From: Salinarimonas rosea DSM 21201
Lineage (GTDB): Bacteria; Pseudomonadota; Alphaproteobacteria; Rhizobiales; Beijerinckiaceae
DNA length: 39,645 bases
Direction: 5' to 3'
NCBI RefSeq assembly: GCF_000429045.1
Contig: NZ_KE386841.1
Location: 1 to 39,645 of the forward strand
In this document: piece by piece, positions 14,248 through 23,565 of the stretch
Layout: each line of letters starts with the position of its first letter
Position numbering within the stretch: position 1 is the stretch's first letter
Notes under the pieces: generated by a model
Databases searched by the model: none
Told to the model about the DNA's origin: nothing
Seen by the model: only the letters and a program-made list of their open reading frames with translations
Position numbers and translations under genes: made by a program

Positions 14248-15789
14248 TCACGTCGCCTCCCGCAGCTCCGCGAGGTCGGCGCGGCGGGCTGCGCCGAGGG
14301 TGAGCGCGGCGGCGGCGTAGGCGGCGGCGCCGGTGGTGCAGGCGAGGGCGAGGTGGGGCGCGTCGTCGGCGCCCCCCGTCCACGTCCGCAGGAGCAGCAG
14401 CCAGCCGGCCATCGCCGCGCAGGCCACGACCATCCGCACCAGCCGATCGCCGAGACGCCCGTCCGGGCGCCAGCCCTCGGCGCGGGCGGCGACGGCGGCG
14501 AGCACCGCCGTGTGCGCGAGGAGGCCCGCCGCGACGGCGAGGCCGAGGCCGAGCGGACCCAGCGCCGCGACGAGGGGTGCGCCGGCGGCGAGGGTCGCGA
14601 TCACCCCCGCCGCCGTGGCGGCGAGGCCGGGGCGGACGTGCTCGCGGGCGAAGCCGCCCTGCTGGAGGATCTTGCCCGCGGCCGCGATCGGCAGGCCGAG
14701 CGCGAGGCCCGCGAGGACGGAGGCGGTCGCGGCGACGTCGGCGGTGTCGAAGGCGCCGCGGGCGAAGAGCACGGCGACGATCGGCTCGGCCAGCAGCACC
14801 AGGGCGGTGGCGGCGGGGAGCGCGACGAGAAGCGCCGCCTCGAGCGCGCGGTTCTGTGCCCGCGCCAGGCCCGCGGCATCGCCCGCGCGCACCCGCGCGG
14901 CGAGCCGCGGCAGCAGCACCGCGGTGGCGGCGGTCGCCACGAGGCCGAGCGGCAGCTGCACCAGCCGCTCGGCGTAGTAGAGCCGCGCCACGAGCCCGGG
15001 CGTGAAGGAGGCGACCTGCGTCGCGGCCAGCAGGATCAGCTCGACGCTCGCCACCGTCACGAGGGCGGGCCCGGCGAGCGCCAGCGCCGCGCGGATCTCC
15101 GGCCCGAGCCGCGGGCGCGCCGCGACGAGGAGCCCCGCCCGCCGCGCCGCGACCGCGACGATCGCGAGCTGGACGAGCCCGGCGAGGCCGACGCTCCCCG
15201 CGAGCACGGCGGCGAGCCGCGCCGGATCGTCCACCCGGGCGGGCGCCAGCACCAGCGCGGCGATCAGGGTCGTGTTGGTCGCGAGCGGAGCGATCGCGAG
15301 GGCGACGACGCGGCCGCGTGCGGCGAGCATGGCCGCGACGAGGCCGGCACAGCCGAAGGCGACGATGGCCGGCAGCGCGAGGCGCGTCAGGTCCGCGGCG
15401 AGCGCGCGCGTCGCCGCCTCCCCCGCGAGCCCCGCCGCCACCGCCAGCACCAGCGCGCCCGCGCCGATCATGCCGAGCGCGGTGGCGCCGGCGAGCAGCA
15501 GGGCGAGGCCGGCCACCGCCTCGCCGCCGAGCCGGGCGGCGGCGTCATCTCCCTTCGCCTCGCGCACCCGCGCCCAGAGCGGCGCGAAGCCGGCGGTGAG
15601 CGCGCCCTCGGCCAGCGCCCGGCGGGCGAGGTTGGGGATGCGCAACGCCACCAGGAAGGCGTCCGCCACCGGTCCCGCGCCCAGCGCGGCGGCGATCAGC
15701 ACGTCGCGGACGAAGCCGAGCACCCGCGAGGCCAGCGCCGCGCCGGAGACGACGAGCGTCGCGGACAGGGCGGAGGCCGCGCGCGCCAT
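14248..15789 (-). CDS. murJ: Lipid II flippase MurJ
   Basis: This 513-residue polytopic protein belongs to the MviN/MurJ branch of the MOP exporter superfamily, which flips lipid II across the inner membrane for peptidoglycan synthesis. The N-terminus carries the family signature SRVLGFVRDVLIAAALG, DAFLVALRIPNLARRALAEG and ALTAGFAPLWA, and about 13-14 hydrophobic segments follow. The conserved LFARGAFDTADV segment is in the second half. Length and motifs are normal. The start lies 6 bases after the stop of the upstream DsbA-like gene, so the two are probably cotranscribed. Confidence 0.94.
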   Translation of the reverse strand: MARAASALSATLVVSGAALASRVLGFVRDVLIAAALGAGPVADAFLVALRIPNLARRALAEGALTAGFAPLWARVREAKGDDAAARLGGEAVAGLALLLAGATALGMIGAGALVLAVAAGLAGEAATRALAADLTRLALPAIVAFGCAGLVAAMLAARGRVVALAIAPLATNTTLIAALVLAPARVDDPARLAAVLAGSVGLAGLVQLAIVAVAARRAGLLVAARPRLGPEIRAALALAGPALVTVASVELILLAATQVASFTPGLVARLYYAERLVQLPLGLVATAATAVLLPRLAARVRAGDAAGLARAQNRALEAALLVALPAATALVLLAEPIVAVLFARGAFDTADVAATASVLAGLALGLPIAAAGKILQQGGFAREHVRPGLAATAAGVIATLAAGAPLVAALGPLGLGLAVAAGLLAHTAVLAAVAARAEGWRPDGRLGDRLVRMVVACAAMAGWLLLLRTWTGGADDAPHLALACTTGAAAYAAAALTLGAARRADLAELREAT

Positions 15790-15795
15790 CGCCGC

Positions 15796-16440
15796 TCAGG
15801 CGCGCAGGTCGGCGATGATGCGCCGCTTGGTGGCGAGGTCGATGTAGCCCTCCCACGCCCAGGGCCCGACGAGGGTCGCGGGCGTGGCGTCGAAGCCGAG
15901 CCGCCGGCCGACGCCGATCATGTCCTCGAGCGCCGGCGCGATCCCCGGCAGCGCCGCGGCGCGCCCGACCGCGTCGACGTCGAGCCCCGCCTCCTCGGCC
16001 ACCGCGAGGGCGCGGGTGCCGTCCTTGAGCCCGCGCGCGGAGAACAGGGACGCGTGAAAGCCGCGATAGACCTCCGGGCCGGCATGGGCGAGGACGCCGA
16101 GCGCGATCGCCGCCGCCTCCCGCGACGCGTCGGACAGGATCGGGTAGCTCGCGAGCAGCACGCCCACGCCCGCCATCGCCGCGAGCGCGTCGAGATGATC
16201 GGCGGAGGCGCGGCACCAGGGACAGTTGTAGTCGAAGAACTCGACGAAGACCACGTCGCCCCCGACGTCCCCCACCGGCACGAGGGCGGGGCGGGTACGG
16301 GCGTGCTCCGCGAGCTCGGTGGGGATGCGGTGCGGCGCGACCGCCTCCTGCGCGCGGGCGGGCGGGGCCAGCAACGGCGTCGAAAGGCTCGGGGCCGCTG
16401 CGGCGAGGAGGCCGGCGAGGGCGGTGCGGCGGGTGGGCAT
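15796..16440 (-). CDS. DsbA-like thiol-disulfide oxidoreductase, exported
   Basis: The 214-residue protein begins MPTRRTALAGLLAAAAPSLS, a signal peptide with twin arginines that could use the Tat route, with likely cleavage near ARA-QEA (residue 30). The thioredoxin-fold core shows FVEFFDYNCPWCRASADHLD with the active site CPWC (73-76) and a cis-Pro segment FDATPATLVG near the end, as in the DsbA/Com1-like family. It probably oxidises or isomerises disulfides in the periplasm. The start at 16440 is chosen over an upstream in-frame ATG because GGAGA precedes it and the signal peptide begins there. murJ follows 6 bases downstream. Confidence 0.88.
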   Translation of the reverse strand: MPTRRTALAGLLAAAAPSLSTPLLAPPARAQEAVAPHRIPTELAEHARTRPALVPVGDVGGDVVFVEFFDYNCPWCRASADHLDALAAMAGVGVLLASYPILSDASREAAAIALGVLAHAGPEVYRGFHASLFSARGLKDGTRALAVAEEAGLDVDAVGRAAALPGIAPALEDMIGVGRRLGFDATPATLVGPWAWEGYIDLATKRRIIADLRA

Positions 16441-16531
16441 GGGCGTCTCCGGTTCTGCTGGGCCCGCATCCGGACCCCGGGAAAGGGGCGCCGTCGTGGC
16501 ATCGCCGCGTCTCGGTATCACCGTCTCGTCA

Positions 16532-17146
16532 TCAGCGCGCGAGCTCCTTGAGCCCCTGGCGGATGAGCTGTGCGGTGGTCGCCCCCTCGCCCGCCGCCCG
16601 CAGGGCGGCCGCGATGGCGGCGGCGGCCTGGGACTGCCCCCAGCCGAGGTTGACCAGTGCGGAGACGGCGTCCTGCGCCGGGCCCGGCGCCGGCGCGTCC
16701 TCGCCGCCGGAGAGGCCGGCCATGACCGGGTCGATCGGCGCGAAGGCGGGGGCCTTGTCCTTCATCTCCGCCACGATGCGCGCGGCGAGCTTCGGCCCCA
16801 CCCCCGGCGCGCGGGCGACCGCCGCCTTGTCGCCGGACGCGATGGCGGTGGCGAGCTCGGTCGGCTCCAGCACCGAGAGGATTCCGAGCGCGACCCGCGC
16901 GCCGACGCCCTGGACGAGCTGGAGGAGCCTGAACCATTCGCGCTCCGGGTCCGAGCGGAAGCCGTAGAGGCGGATCATGTCCTCGCGCACCACGGTCTCG
17001 ATCGAGAGCACGGCCGCCTCGCCGACCTTCGGCAGGCGCTGGAGCGTGCGCGCCGAGCAATGCGCCACGTAGCCGACACCGTGCACGTCGAGGATGACGA
17101 AGTCCTCGCCGTAGGCGTCGACCACCCCCTTGAGCTTGCCGATCAT
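16532..17146 (-). CDS. ruvA: Holliday junction branch migration protein RuvA
   Basis: The 204-residue protein starts [20 protein letters not shown] and has VGYVAHCS in the OB-fold, then helix-hairpin-helix segments ([14 protein letters not shown] and [19 protein letters not shown]), and a C-terminal domain ([19 protein letters not shown]) that contacts RuvB. RuvA binds Holliday junctions as a tetramer. It lies 4 bases after ruvC and is surely cotranscribed. The usual third gene, ruvB, does not follow, and the next genes encode a DsbA-like protein and MurJ. Confidence 0.96.
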   Translation of the reverse strand: MIGKLKGVVDAYGEDFVILDVHGVGYVAHCSARTLQRLPKVGEAAVLSIETVVREDMIRLYGFRSDPEREWFRLLQLVQGVGARVALGILSVLEPTELATAIASGDKAAVARAPGVGPKLAARIVAEMKDKAPAFAPIDPVMAGLSGGEDAPAPGPAQDAVSALVNLGWGQSQAAAAIAAALRAAGEGATTAQLIRQGLKELAR

Positions 17147-17150
17147 CGCC

Positions 17151-17663
17151 TCACGCCCCCGCCATCAGCGCCGCCGTCAGGCTGCGCGCCTTGCGATGAT
17201 GCGCGTGCGCGATGGCGATGGCGAGCGCGTCCGAGGCGTCCGCGCCCTTCGGGTCGGCCTTGGGCAGGAGCACGCGCACCATGGCCGCGACCTGCGCCTT
17301 CTCGGCGTGCCCGACGCCGACGACCGTCTTCTTGACCTGGTTCGCCCCGTATTCCGCCACCGGCAGCCCCGCCAGGGCGGGGACGAGGAGCGCCATCGCC
17401 CGGGCGTGGCCGAGCTTGAGCGTCGCCTGCGCGTCCTTGTTGACGAAGGTCTCCTCCACGGAGACCTCGTCGGGCGCCCACGCGCGCACGACGGCGGTGA
17501 GCCCGTCGTGGATCTGCACGAGGCGCAGCGCGAGGTCGAGGTCGCCGTCCGACTGGATGACGCCGCAGGCGACGTAGGACAGCTTCGTGCCCTGGACGGC
17601 GACGAGGCCCCAGCCCGTCTTGCGCAGGCCGGGATCGATGCCGAGGATGCGGATGGAGTCCAT
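17151..17663 (-). CDS. ruvC: Holliday junction resolvase RuvC
   Basis: The 170-residue endonuclease cuts Holliday junctions symmetrically with Mg2+. The four acidic catalytic residues can be placed: D10 in [15 protein letters not shown]70 in [11 protein letters not shown], and D142 and D145 in [17 protein letters not shown]. The fold-typical [18 protein letters not shown] segment is present. Length is normal. It is the first gene of ruvCA, and yebC, which often precedes ruvC, lies about 16 kb away. The ATG at 17663 is used, and the region upstream is shared with the divergent permease gene. Confidence 0.96.
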   Translation of the reverse strand: MDSIRILGIDPGLRKTGWGLVAVQGTKLSYVACGVIQSDGDLDLALRLVQIHDGLTAVVRAWAPDEVSVEETFVNKDAQATLKLGHARAMALLVPALAGLPVAEYGANQVKKTVVGVGHAEKAQVAAMVRVLLPKADPKGADASDALAIAIAHAHHRKARSLTAALMAGA

Positions 17664-17725
17664 CGTCGCCGAGCCGCCGATTCGCGAAAGAGCGCGGAAC
17701 GTCGCGCGAACGTCAGGAGTCGCGC

Positions 17726-18505
17726 GTGTCGGACGTGCTTGTCAATATCGGCGTGCCGGCGCACATCGCCGGCTTCGCGCTCTGGTTCGCCGCGGCGGCC
17801 GCCTTCGTCGGCGGGACGGCGCGCGGCTTCGCCGGCTTCGGCGCGGGGCTGATCTTCATGCCGCTCGCCTCGGCGACGCTCGGGCCGCAGACGGCGGCGC
17901 CCGTCCTCCTCCTCGTCGACACGGTGCTGATCGCCCCCTTCGTCCCCGCCGCGTGGCGCGCCTGCGACACGCGGGCGGTCTCCGTGATGACGCTCGGCGC
18001 CTATATCGGCGTGCCGGCGGGGGCCGCCGCGCTGTTCTACGTGGAGGAGACCACGATGCGCTGGCTCCTCGTCGCGCTGATCGCGGCCCTGCTGGCGCTG
18101 CTGGTCTCCGGCTGGCGCTATCGCGGCCGGCCGCGTGCGCCGCTGACGTTCGGCGTGGGGATGGTGTCCGGCGTGCTCTCCGCGGCGGCGCAGGTGGGCG
18201 GGCCGCCGGCCATCGCCTACTGGCTCGGCTCGCAGGCGAAGGCGGCGGAGGTGCGCGCCAACCTCGTCGTCTTCGTGGTGCTCGCCGCGCTCGGGACCGC
18301 GGTGGCCTACCTCGTCGGCGGCCTGCTGACGCCGGCGATCCTCGCGACCGCGCTGGTGATCGGGCCGTTCTACGGGGTCGGCCTCCTGGTGGGCTCGCGC
18401 CTCTTCGGCCGCGCGAGCGAGACGCTGTTCCGGCGCATCTGCTACGGGCTGATCGCGCTCGCGGCGATCGTCTCGCTGCCGGCCCTCGACGGCGTCCTGC
18501 GCTGA
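17726..18505 (+). CDS. TauE/SafE-family membrane transporter
   Basis: This 259-residue protein has about eight hydrophobic segments in two repeats, typical of TauE/SafE (DUF81) permeases, which move sulfite, sulfoacetate or other organic anions. Each repeat begins with a small-residue motif: [19 protein letters not shown] near 29-48 and [19 protein letters not shown] near 144-162. The GTG start is supported by AGGAG 6 bases before it. It is divergent from ruvC with a 62-base gap. The substrate cannot be told, and no sulfur-metabolism genes are close by. Confidence 0.87.
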   Translation: MSDVLVNIGVPAHIAGFALWFAAAAAFVGGTARGFAGFGAGLIFMPLASATLGPQTAAPVLLLVDTVLIAPFVPAAWRACDTRAVSVMTLGAYIGVPAGAAALFYVEETTMRWLLVALIAALLALLVSGWRYRGRPRAPLTFGVGMVSGVLSAAAQVGGPPAIAYWLGSQAKAAEVRANLVVFVVLAALGTAVAYLVGGLLTPAILATALVIGPFYGVGLLVGSRLFGRASETLFRRICYGLIALAAIVSLPALDGVLR

Positions 18506-18543
18506 GCGCGGGGCGGGCGCGGCGGCGCGGGCCTCGCGCGCCC

Positions 18544-18571
18544 TTGTCCTGCCGCGGGCATCGGCTAACTT
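18544..18571 (+). promoter_or_regulatory. Candidate promoter of pepA-holC
   Basis: TTGTCC (18544-18549) and TAACTT (18566-18571) are separated by 16 bases. Transcription would start about 18578 and give a 55-base leader before the pepA ATG. Confidence 0.35.
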
Positions 18572-18632
18572 GGGCGCAAAGCGTCGCGAATCGTGGACCA
18601 GCGGTCGCGCGCATCCCAGTCACGAGGTTTCC

Positions 18633-20180
18633 ATGGCCGAGCCGCTGAAGATCGAGTTCCAGTCCCCCGCCCTGCCCGAGAGCGGCGATCTCGTCGTCCT
18701 CGTCGGCTCCGACCTCGCGCTCGGCCCGGTCGCGCAGGACCTGCTCGGGGAGGCGGCGGGCCTCGTCGCGCGGGCGGCCAAGGCGGAGCGCTTCAAGGGC
18801 AAGGCGAAGAGCGTGATGGTGCTGCCCGCGCCCGGAAACCTCGCCGCCGACCGGCTCGTCGTCGTCGGCATCGGCGCGGCGGGCGACGAGACGCCGCTCG
18901 ACTGGGTGGCGCTCGGCGGCACGATCGCCGGCCGCACGGCGGGGCGCGAGGCCACCGTGATCTGCGACTTCCCGGGCCGCGAGGCCGGCCCCGAGGAGAT
19001 CGCCGAGACGACGCTCGGCGCGCGCCTGCGCGCCTACGCCTTCGACCGCTACAAGTCGAAGAAGGGCAAGAAGGCCAAGGCCGACAAGAACGGGGACGAC
19101 AAGAACGGCGGCGACGACAACGGCGAGGAGAAGACCGGCGGCCGCCTCGTCTTCGGCTGCGCCGATCCCGCCGCCGTGAAGAAGGCCGCCAAGGTGCGCG
19201 AGGGCCTGGCCGAGGGCGTCGTCATCGCCCGCGACCTCGTCAACGAGCCGGCGAACGTGCTCGGCCCCGTCGAGTTCGCCGACGTCGCGAAGGCGCTCGA
19301 GAAGGTCGGCGTCGACGTCGAGATCCTCGACGAGAAGCAGCTCGCCAAGATCGGCATGCGCGCGCTGCTCGGCGTGGCGCAGGGCTCCGAGCGGCCGGCG
19401 CGCGTGGCGATCATGCGCTGGAACGGCGGCGCGAAGAAGGACAAGCCCGTCGCCTTCATCGGCAAGGGCGTCGTCTTCGACACCGGCGGCATCTCGATCA
19501 AGCCCGCCGGCGGCATGGAGGACATGAAGGGCGACATGGCCGGCGCCGCCTGCGTGGTGGGCCTGATGCACGCCCTCGCCTCGCGCAAGGCGAAGGCCAA
19601 CGTGATCGGCGCCATCGGCCTCGTCGAGAACATGCCCGACGGGCGTGCCCAGCGCCCCGGCGACATCGTCGAGACGCTGTCGGGCCAGACGGTGGAGGTG
19701 ATCAACACCGACGCCGAGGGCCGGCTCGTCCTCGCCGACGTGATCACCTACGTGCGCGACCGCTTCGAGCCCGCCTTCATGATCGACCTCGCCACGCTCA
19801 CCGGCGCGATCCTGGTGGCGCTCGGCAACGAGAACGCGGGCCTGTTCTCCAACGACGACACGCTCGCCGAGCGCCTGCTCGCCGCGGGCAAGGCCACCGG
19901 CGAGACGGTCTGGCGCATGCCGCTCGGGCCGGCCTACGACAAGATGATCGATTCGAAGGTCGCCGACATGAAGAACGTCGGCGGCGGGCGCAACGCCGGC
20001 TCGATCACCGCCGCGCAATTCCTCAAGCGCTACGTCGAGGACACGCCCTGGGCGCATCTCGACATCGCTGGCACGGGCATGGGCGCGCCGCAGAGCGACA
20101 TCGTGCGCACCTTCGGCTCCGGCTGGGGCGTGCGCCTGCTCGACCGGCTGGTGCGCGATCACTACGAGGGGCGCGGGTGA
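18633..20180 (+). CDS. pepA: Leucyl aminopeptidase (M17 family)
   Basis: The 515-residue cytosolic aminopeptidase releases N-terminal residues using two metal ions. The C-terminal catalytic domain shows [19 protein letters not shown] and [12 protein letters not shown] (metal-binding Lys and Asp) and the M17 signature [13 protein letters not shown]. The N-terminal domain is the usual macro-like fold. Residues about 140-170 form an insertion of Lys, Gly, Asp and Asn only ([20 protein letters not shown] onward), absent from ordinary PepA and probably a surface-exposed disordered loop. The ATG at 18633 follows ACGAGG at good spacing, and the longer frame upstream adds no family sequence. It overlaps holC by 4 bases. 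Confidence 0.95.
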   Translation: MAEPLKIEFQSPALPESGDLVVLVGSDLALGPVAQDLLGEAAGLVARAAKAERFKGKAKSVMVLPAPGNLAADRLVVVGIGAAGDETPLDWVALGGTIAGRTAGREATVICDFPGREAGPEEIAETTLGARLRAYAFDRYKSKKGKKAKADKNGDDKNGGDDNGEEKTGGRLVFGCADPAAVKKAAKVREGLAEGVVIARDLVNEPANVLGPVEFADVAKALEKVGVDVEILDEKQLAKIGMRALLGVAQGSERPARVAIMRWNGGAKKDKPVAFIGKGVVFDTGGISIKPAGGMEDMKGDMAGAACVVGLMHALASRKAKANVIGAIGLVENMPDGRAQRPGDIVETLSGQTVEVINTDAEGRLVLADVITYVRDRFEPAFMIDLATLTGAILVALGNENAGLFSNDDTLAERLLAAGKATGETVWRMPLGPAYDKMIDSKVADMKNVGGGRNAGSITAAQFLKRYVEDTPWAHLDIAGTGMGAPQSDIVRTFGSGWGVRLLDRLVRDHYEGRG

Positions 20181-20656
20181 CCGGAGCGTCGGCCGAGCCG
20201 GGCACGAGCGACGTCTGGTTCTACCACCTGCAGCGGGCGAGCCTCGCCGAGACGCTGCCGCGGCTCGTCGTCAAGGCCCGCGGCGCCGGCTGGCGGGTCG
20301 CGATCCGCACGACGGGGGAGGAGCGCCGCGACGCGCTCGACGACCTGCTCTGGACCTTCGAGGACGAGAGCTTCCTGCCCCACGTGCCCGAGACCGACCC
20401 GCAGGCCGCCGACGAGACGGTGGTGATCCAGGCGGGCACGGGCGATCTCAACGCCCCCGACGCGCTCCTCCTCGTCGACGGCGCGGCCCTGCCGGAGGAT
20501 CTCGGGCGCTACCGGCGCGTGATCCTGATCTTCGACGGCGGCGACGACGACGCCGTGGCGGAGGCGCGGGTGCGCTGGAAGGCGGTGAAGGCCGCCGGGC
20601 ACCGGGCGTCCTACTGGGCGCAGGACGAGGACGGGCGGTGGGTGAAGAAGGCGTGA
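20177..20656 (+). CDS. holC: DNA polymerase III subunit chi
   Basis: The 159-residue protein matches HolC, which links the clamp-loader complex to SSB at the replication fork. The family opening is seen at [20 protein letters not shown], followed by [25 protein letters not shown] and a C-terminal strand-helix segment [17 protein letters not shown]. The start is the GTG in GTGA (20177-20180), overlapping the pepA stop by 4 bases, which indicates translational coupling. pepA-holC is a common order in alphaproteobacteria. This gene is easily missed because its frame is open far upstream. Confidence 0.9.
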   Translation: MTGASAEPGTSDVWFYHLQRASLAETLPRLVVKARGAGWRVAIRTTGEERRDALDDLLWTFEDESFLPHVPETDPQAADETVVIQAGTGDLNAPDALLLVDGAALPEDLGRYRRVILIFDGGDDDAVAEARVRWKAVKAAGHRASYWAQDEDGRWVKKA

Positions 20657-20672
20657 AGCGCGAGGCGGTCGC

Positions 20673-21491
20673 TCACCCCAGCGCCGTGTCGAGGAAGGTC
20701 ATCACGGCGAGGCCGATCATCAGGCCGGCGCTCGCGAGGCGCTGGTGCCCCGAGCGGTGGGTCTCGGGGATGATCTCGTGGGAGATCACGAACAGCATCG
20801 CGCCCGCCGCGAAGCCGAGCCCGATCGGCAGGAGCGGCTCGGACAGCGTCACCACGGTCACGCCGAGGAGCCCGGTCACGCCCTCGATCGCGCCGGTGGC
20901 GGTCGCGACGGCGAGCGCGGTGGTGCGCGCATAGCCGAGCCCCGCGAGCGCGAGCGCCACGGACAGCCCCTCCGGCGCGTTCTGCAGGCCGATAGCGATG
21001 GCGAGCGGCACGCCTTCGGCCACCGTGTCGCCGCCGAAGGCGACGCCGACGGCGAGCCCCTCCGGCAGGTTGTGGAGCGCGATCGCCACGACGAAGAGCC
21101 AGATGCGCGCTTGCGCGTCGCGCGCCTCGCGTGCGCCCGGCGCGGCTCGGCCGTCCCCGTCCGGCCCCTCGCGCCCGCCGACGAAGTGCTCGTGCGGCGC
21201 GCGCCGGTTGATCACGTCGAGCGCGAGGCCGCCGGCGAGCACCGAGACGACGACGATGCCGGCCGCGACCGGCGCCCCGACACCGAAGATCGACTGGCCG
21301 TAGTCGATCCCCGGCCCGATCAGGGAGAAGAAGGAGGCGGCGAGCATCACCCCGGCGGCGAAGCCGAGCGCGGCGTCCTCGAGCCGCTTGGGCATGCCCT
21401 TCACGAAGAGGACGGGCACCGCGCCGAGCCCCGTCACGAGCCCCGCGCCGAGGCTCGCGAGAAAGCCGATGAGGATGGTCGATCCGTCCAC
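20673..21491 (-). CDS. ZIP-family divalent metal transporter (GufA-like)
   Basis: The 272-residue membrane protein has about eight segments with the ZIP metal-binding motifs HNLPEGLAVG (TM4) and GLQNAPEGLSVAL (TM5), and ISHEIIPETHRSGH near the C-terminus. ZIP proteins import Zn2+, Fe2+ or Mn2+. The loop between TM3 and TM4 is long and charged (GGREGPDGDGRAAPGAREAR). The GTG at 21491 is preferred because GGAGCG lies just upstream and the membrane fold begins directly (GSTILIGFLASLGAGLVTG). It converges on holC with 16 bases between stops. Confidence 0.87.
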   Translation of the reverse strand: MDGSTILIGFLASLGAGLVTGLGAVPVLFVKGMPKRLEDAALGFAAGVMLAASFFSLIGPGIDYGQSIFGVGAPVAAGIVVVSVLAGGLALDVINRRAPHEHFVGGREGPDGDGRAAPGAREARDAQARIWLFVVAIALHNLPEGLAVGVAFGGDTVAEGVPLAIAIGLQNAPEGLSVALALAGLGYARTTALAVATATGAIEGVTGLLGVTVVTLSEPLLPIGLGFAAGAMLFVISHEIIPETHRSGHQRLASAGLMIGLAVMTFLDTALG

Positions 21492-21555
21492 GATGCCGCG
21501 CTCCGCCCTTCGTCCCCGGCGACAACGGCCCGCGCGGCCCGGCCGTTCGAGCCCC

Positions 21556-22434
21556 CTACCCGTACGCGCCGCGCACCGCCTCGGCGACCGCGCGCACGGC
21601 GCGGCCCGGGCGCGCCGGCGCCACGAGCGCGAGGGCGCAGGCGGGCAGGTCGGGGAGATGCCCGCGCAAGGGGGCGAGCTCGGCGTGCCCGGCGGCGACT
21701 GCCTCCGGCAGCGGCGCCACAGCGAGCCCCACCCGCGCCGCCGCGAGCTGGCCCGCGGCCGACGGGCTCGTGCAGACGATCCGCCAGGGAATGCCGGCAC
21801 CCGAGAGGATCGCCAGCGCCCGTGCCCGCCAGGGGCAGCCCTCCGCCGCGACGGCGAGCGGCAGCGGCCCCGCCGGCGGCGCGGCGTCGCGGCGGGCGAA
21901 CCAGGCCATGGGCTCGGGCCGCAGGCGGCGCGCGCCCGCGGGGAAGGGCGGGCCGCCGTCGGAGAGGATCGCGAGGTCGAGCTTGCCCGACTCGGCGAGC
22001 GCCAGCAGCTCGGAGGAGAAGGCGACGGTGAGCTCGACCGCCACGTCCGGCGCCGCCGCGGCGGCCTGGGCCAGCGCCGCCGGCAGCCGCACGAGGCCGA
22101 CGTCGTCGGCGACGCCGAGGCGCACGCGCGCGGAGGCGAAGTCCGTCTCGAACCGCTCGCCCACCTCGGCGACGAGGGCGAGGAAGCGGCGCGCGTAGCT
22201 CGCCAGCGCCAGGCCCTCGCCGTTCGGCCGCACGCCGTCGCGGGTGCGCACGAAGAGCGTGCGGCCGAGCTGGCGCTCGATGCGCACCAGCTGCTTGCTC
22301 ACCGCGGACGGCGTCATCGACAGGGCGGCGGCGGCGCGCCGGACCGAGCCGAGCTCGACCACCGCCAGCGCCACCCGCATCGCGTCCGAGCGCAGGATCT
22401 GCCGGACGGCGGAGGAGGGCTCCGCATTTCCCAT
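21556..22434 (-). CDS. LysR-family transcriptional regulator
   Basis: The 292-residue protein has an N-terminal winged helix-turn-helix (about 17-76), with SVRRAAAALSMTPSAVSKQL, RIERQLGRTLFVRTRDG and TPxG-like VRPNGEGLALASYA, followed by a LysR effector-binding domain. It is divergent from the hydrolase/flavin oxidoreductase operon across 262 bases, the usual layout for a LysR regulator and its targets, so it probably controls those two genes. The inducer is unknown. Start ATG 22434 is the first before the helix region. Confidence 0.88.
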   Translation of the reverse strand: MGNAEPSSAVRQILRSDAMRVALAVVELGSVRRAAAALSMTPSAVSKQLVRIERQLGRTLFVRTRDGVRPNGEGLALASYARRFLALVAEVGERFETDFASARVRLGVADDVGLVRLPAALAQAAAAAPDVAVELTVAFSSELLALAESGKLDLAILSDGGPPFPAGARRLRPEPMAWFARRDAAPPAGPLPLAVAAEGCPWRARALAILSGAGIPWRIVCTSPSAAGQLAAARVGLAVAPLPEAVAAGHAELAPLRGHLPDLPACALALVAPARPGRAVRAVAEAVRGAYG

Positions 22435-22695
22435 GCTCGCGTTTCCCCCGGGCGTACGCAGCGGTGACGAGGTTTCGCTACAGGGAAGGGCCACGCGCGC
22501 ATATCTGTCAAGGAAGGAACGGAGGTTCGCGCAGGGCGCGCCCCGACGCGGGCCCTTCGGGGCAACGGGTCGCCGGCGGCCGGCCGGCGCGGGCGCCGTT
22601 CCGGCGATCCCGGGCGCGCTCCGGCCGGCCCCTACGGCTCGGCGCCCGGGATCGTCCGACACCGGCGGTCGCGCCGACGCAGGGAGGAGGAGCCC
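22435..22695. promoter_or_regulatory. Divergent intergenic region, likely LysR control region
   Basis: This 261-base gap separates the LysR gene from the hydrolase gene. A perfect TTGACA lies on the minus strand (22511-22506), but no -10 is seen at 16-18 bases, so it is not called a promoter. A GGGAGGAGGAG ribosome binding site for the hydrolase is at the right end. The middle is very G+C-rich with palindromic GGGCGCGCCC-like patches. No coding potential stands out. Confidence 0.4.
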
Positions 22696-23565
22696 GTGAA
22701 CGCATTCCCCTCGGAGCTGGCTCTGCCGCACCGCTTCGTGCAGGAGGGCCGGCCGGTCGCCTGGGGCACCGCCGGTGAGGGCCCGGAGGGCGGGCCGGGC
22801 GCGAGGCCGCCGCTCGTGCTCGTGCACGGCACGCCGTTCTCCTCGCAGGTCTGGCGGCGGATCGTGCCGTGGATCGCGCGGGATCGGCGCGTGTTCTGGT
22901 TCGACCTGCTGGGATACGGCCGCTCGGCCATGGTGCCGGGTGCGGACGTGTCGCTCGGCGTGCAGAACGGGCTCCTGGCGGCGCTGGTGCGGCACTGGGG
23001 GCTCGAGCGGCCCGAGGTGCTCGCCCACGACTTCGGCGGGGCGACCGTGCTGCGCGCGATCCTGCTCGACGGTCTCGCCGTCTCGCGCCTGACGCTGGTC
23101 GATCCGGTGGCGATCGCGCCGTGGGGCTCGCCCTTCGTCCAGCACGTGCGTGCCCATGAAGCAGCCTTTGCGGGGCTGCCGGATGCGGCGCACGCGGCCA
23201 TGCTCGAGGCGTATATCGCGGGCGCGGCGCATCGGCCGCTCGGCGCCGAGGCGCGCGCCGTCCACATGCGGCCCTGGCTCGGCGCGGCGGGGAAGGCGGC
23301 GTTCTACGCCCAGATCGCGCAGATGGACCAGCGCTGGACCGACGCGATCGAGCCGCGTCTCGGCGCGCTGGACATCCCCGTGACCCTGCTGTGGGGCGAG
23401 AAGGACGCGTGGATCCCCTTCGCGCAGGGCGAGCGGCTCGCGGGGATGATCCCCGGCGCGCGGCTCGTGCCCGTGCCGGAGGCCGGGCACCTCGTCCAGG
23501 AGGACGCGCCCGAGAGCGTCGTCGCGGCGATGCTCGGCGCGACGGACGGGCGGCGGGGGCCATGA
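22696..23565 (+). CDS. Alpha/beta hydrolase with Asp nucleophile (haloalkane dehalogenase/epoxide hydrolase-like)
   Basis: The 289-residue protein shows the oxyanion segment VLVHGTPFSSQVW (HGTP, 44-47), a nucleophile elbow AHDFGGATVL with D112 instead of Ser, an acid segment WGEKDAWIPF and the base in PEAGHLVQED. HD-x-GG with aspartate is the pattern of haloalkane and fluoroacetate dehalogenases and epoxide hydrolases, which work through an aspartyl ester. The GTG start follows GGGAGGAGGAG. It overlaps the flavin oxidoreductase gene by 4 bases (ATGA), so the two are translationally coupled and likely act in one catabolic route under the LysR regulator. The substrate is unknown. Confidence 0.83.
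   Translation: MNAFPSELALPHRFVQEGRPVAWGTAGEGPEGGPGARPPLVLVHGTPFSSQVWRRIVPWIARDRRVFWFDLLGYGRSAMVPGADVSLGVQNGLLAALVRHWGLERPEVLAHDFGGATVLRAILLDGLAVSRLTLVDPVAIAPWGSPFVQHVRAHEAAFAGLPDAAHAAMLEAYIAGAAHRPLGAEARAVHMRPWLGAAGKAAFYAQIAQMDQRWTDAIEPRLGALDIPVTLLWGEKDAWIPFAQGERLAGMIPGARLVPVPEAGHLVQEDAPESVVAAMLGATDGRRGP

Noticed and set aside
14353-16551. A 732-codon plus-strand frame opposite murJ and the DsbA-like gene
   Set aside because: It is antisense to two recognised genes and has no hydrophobic core or domain.
22435-22695. Perfect TTGACA as promoter for the LysR gene
   Set aside because: No -10-like hexamer lies at 16-18 bases, so the promoter call is not supported.
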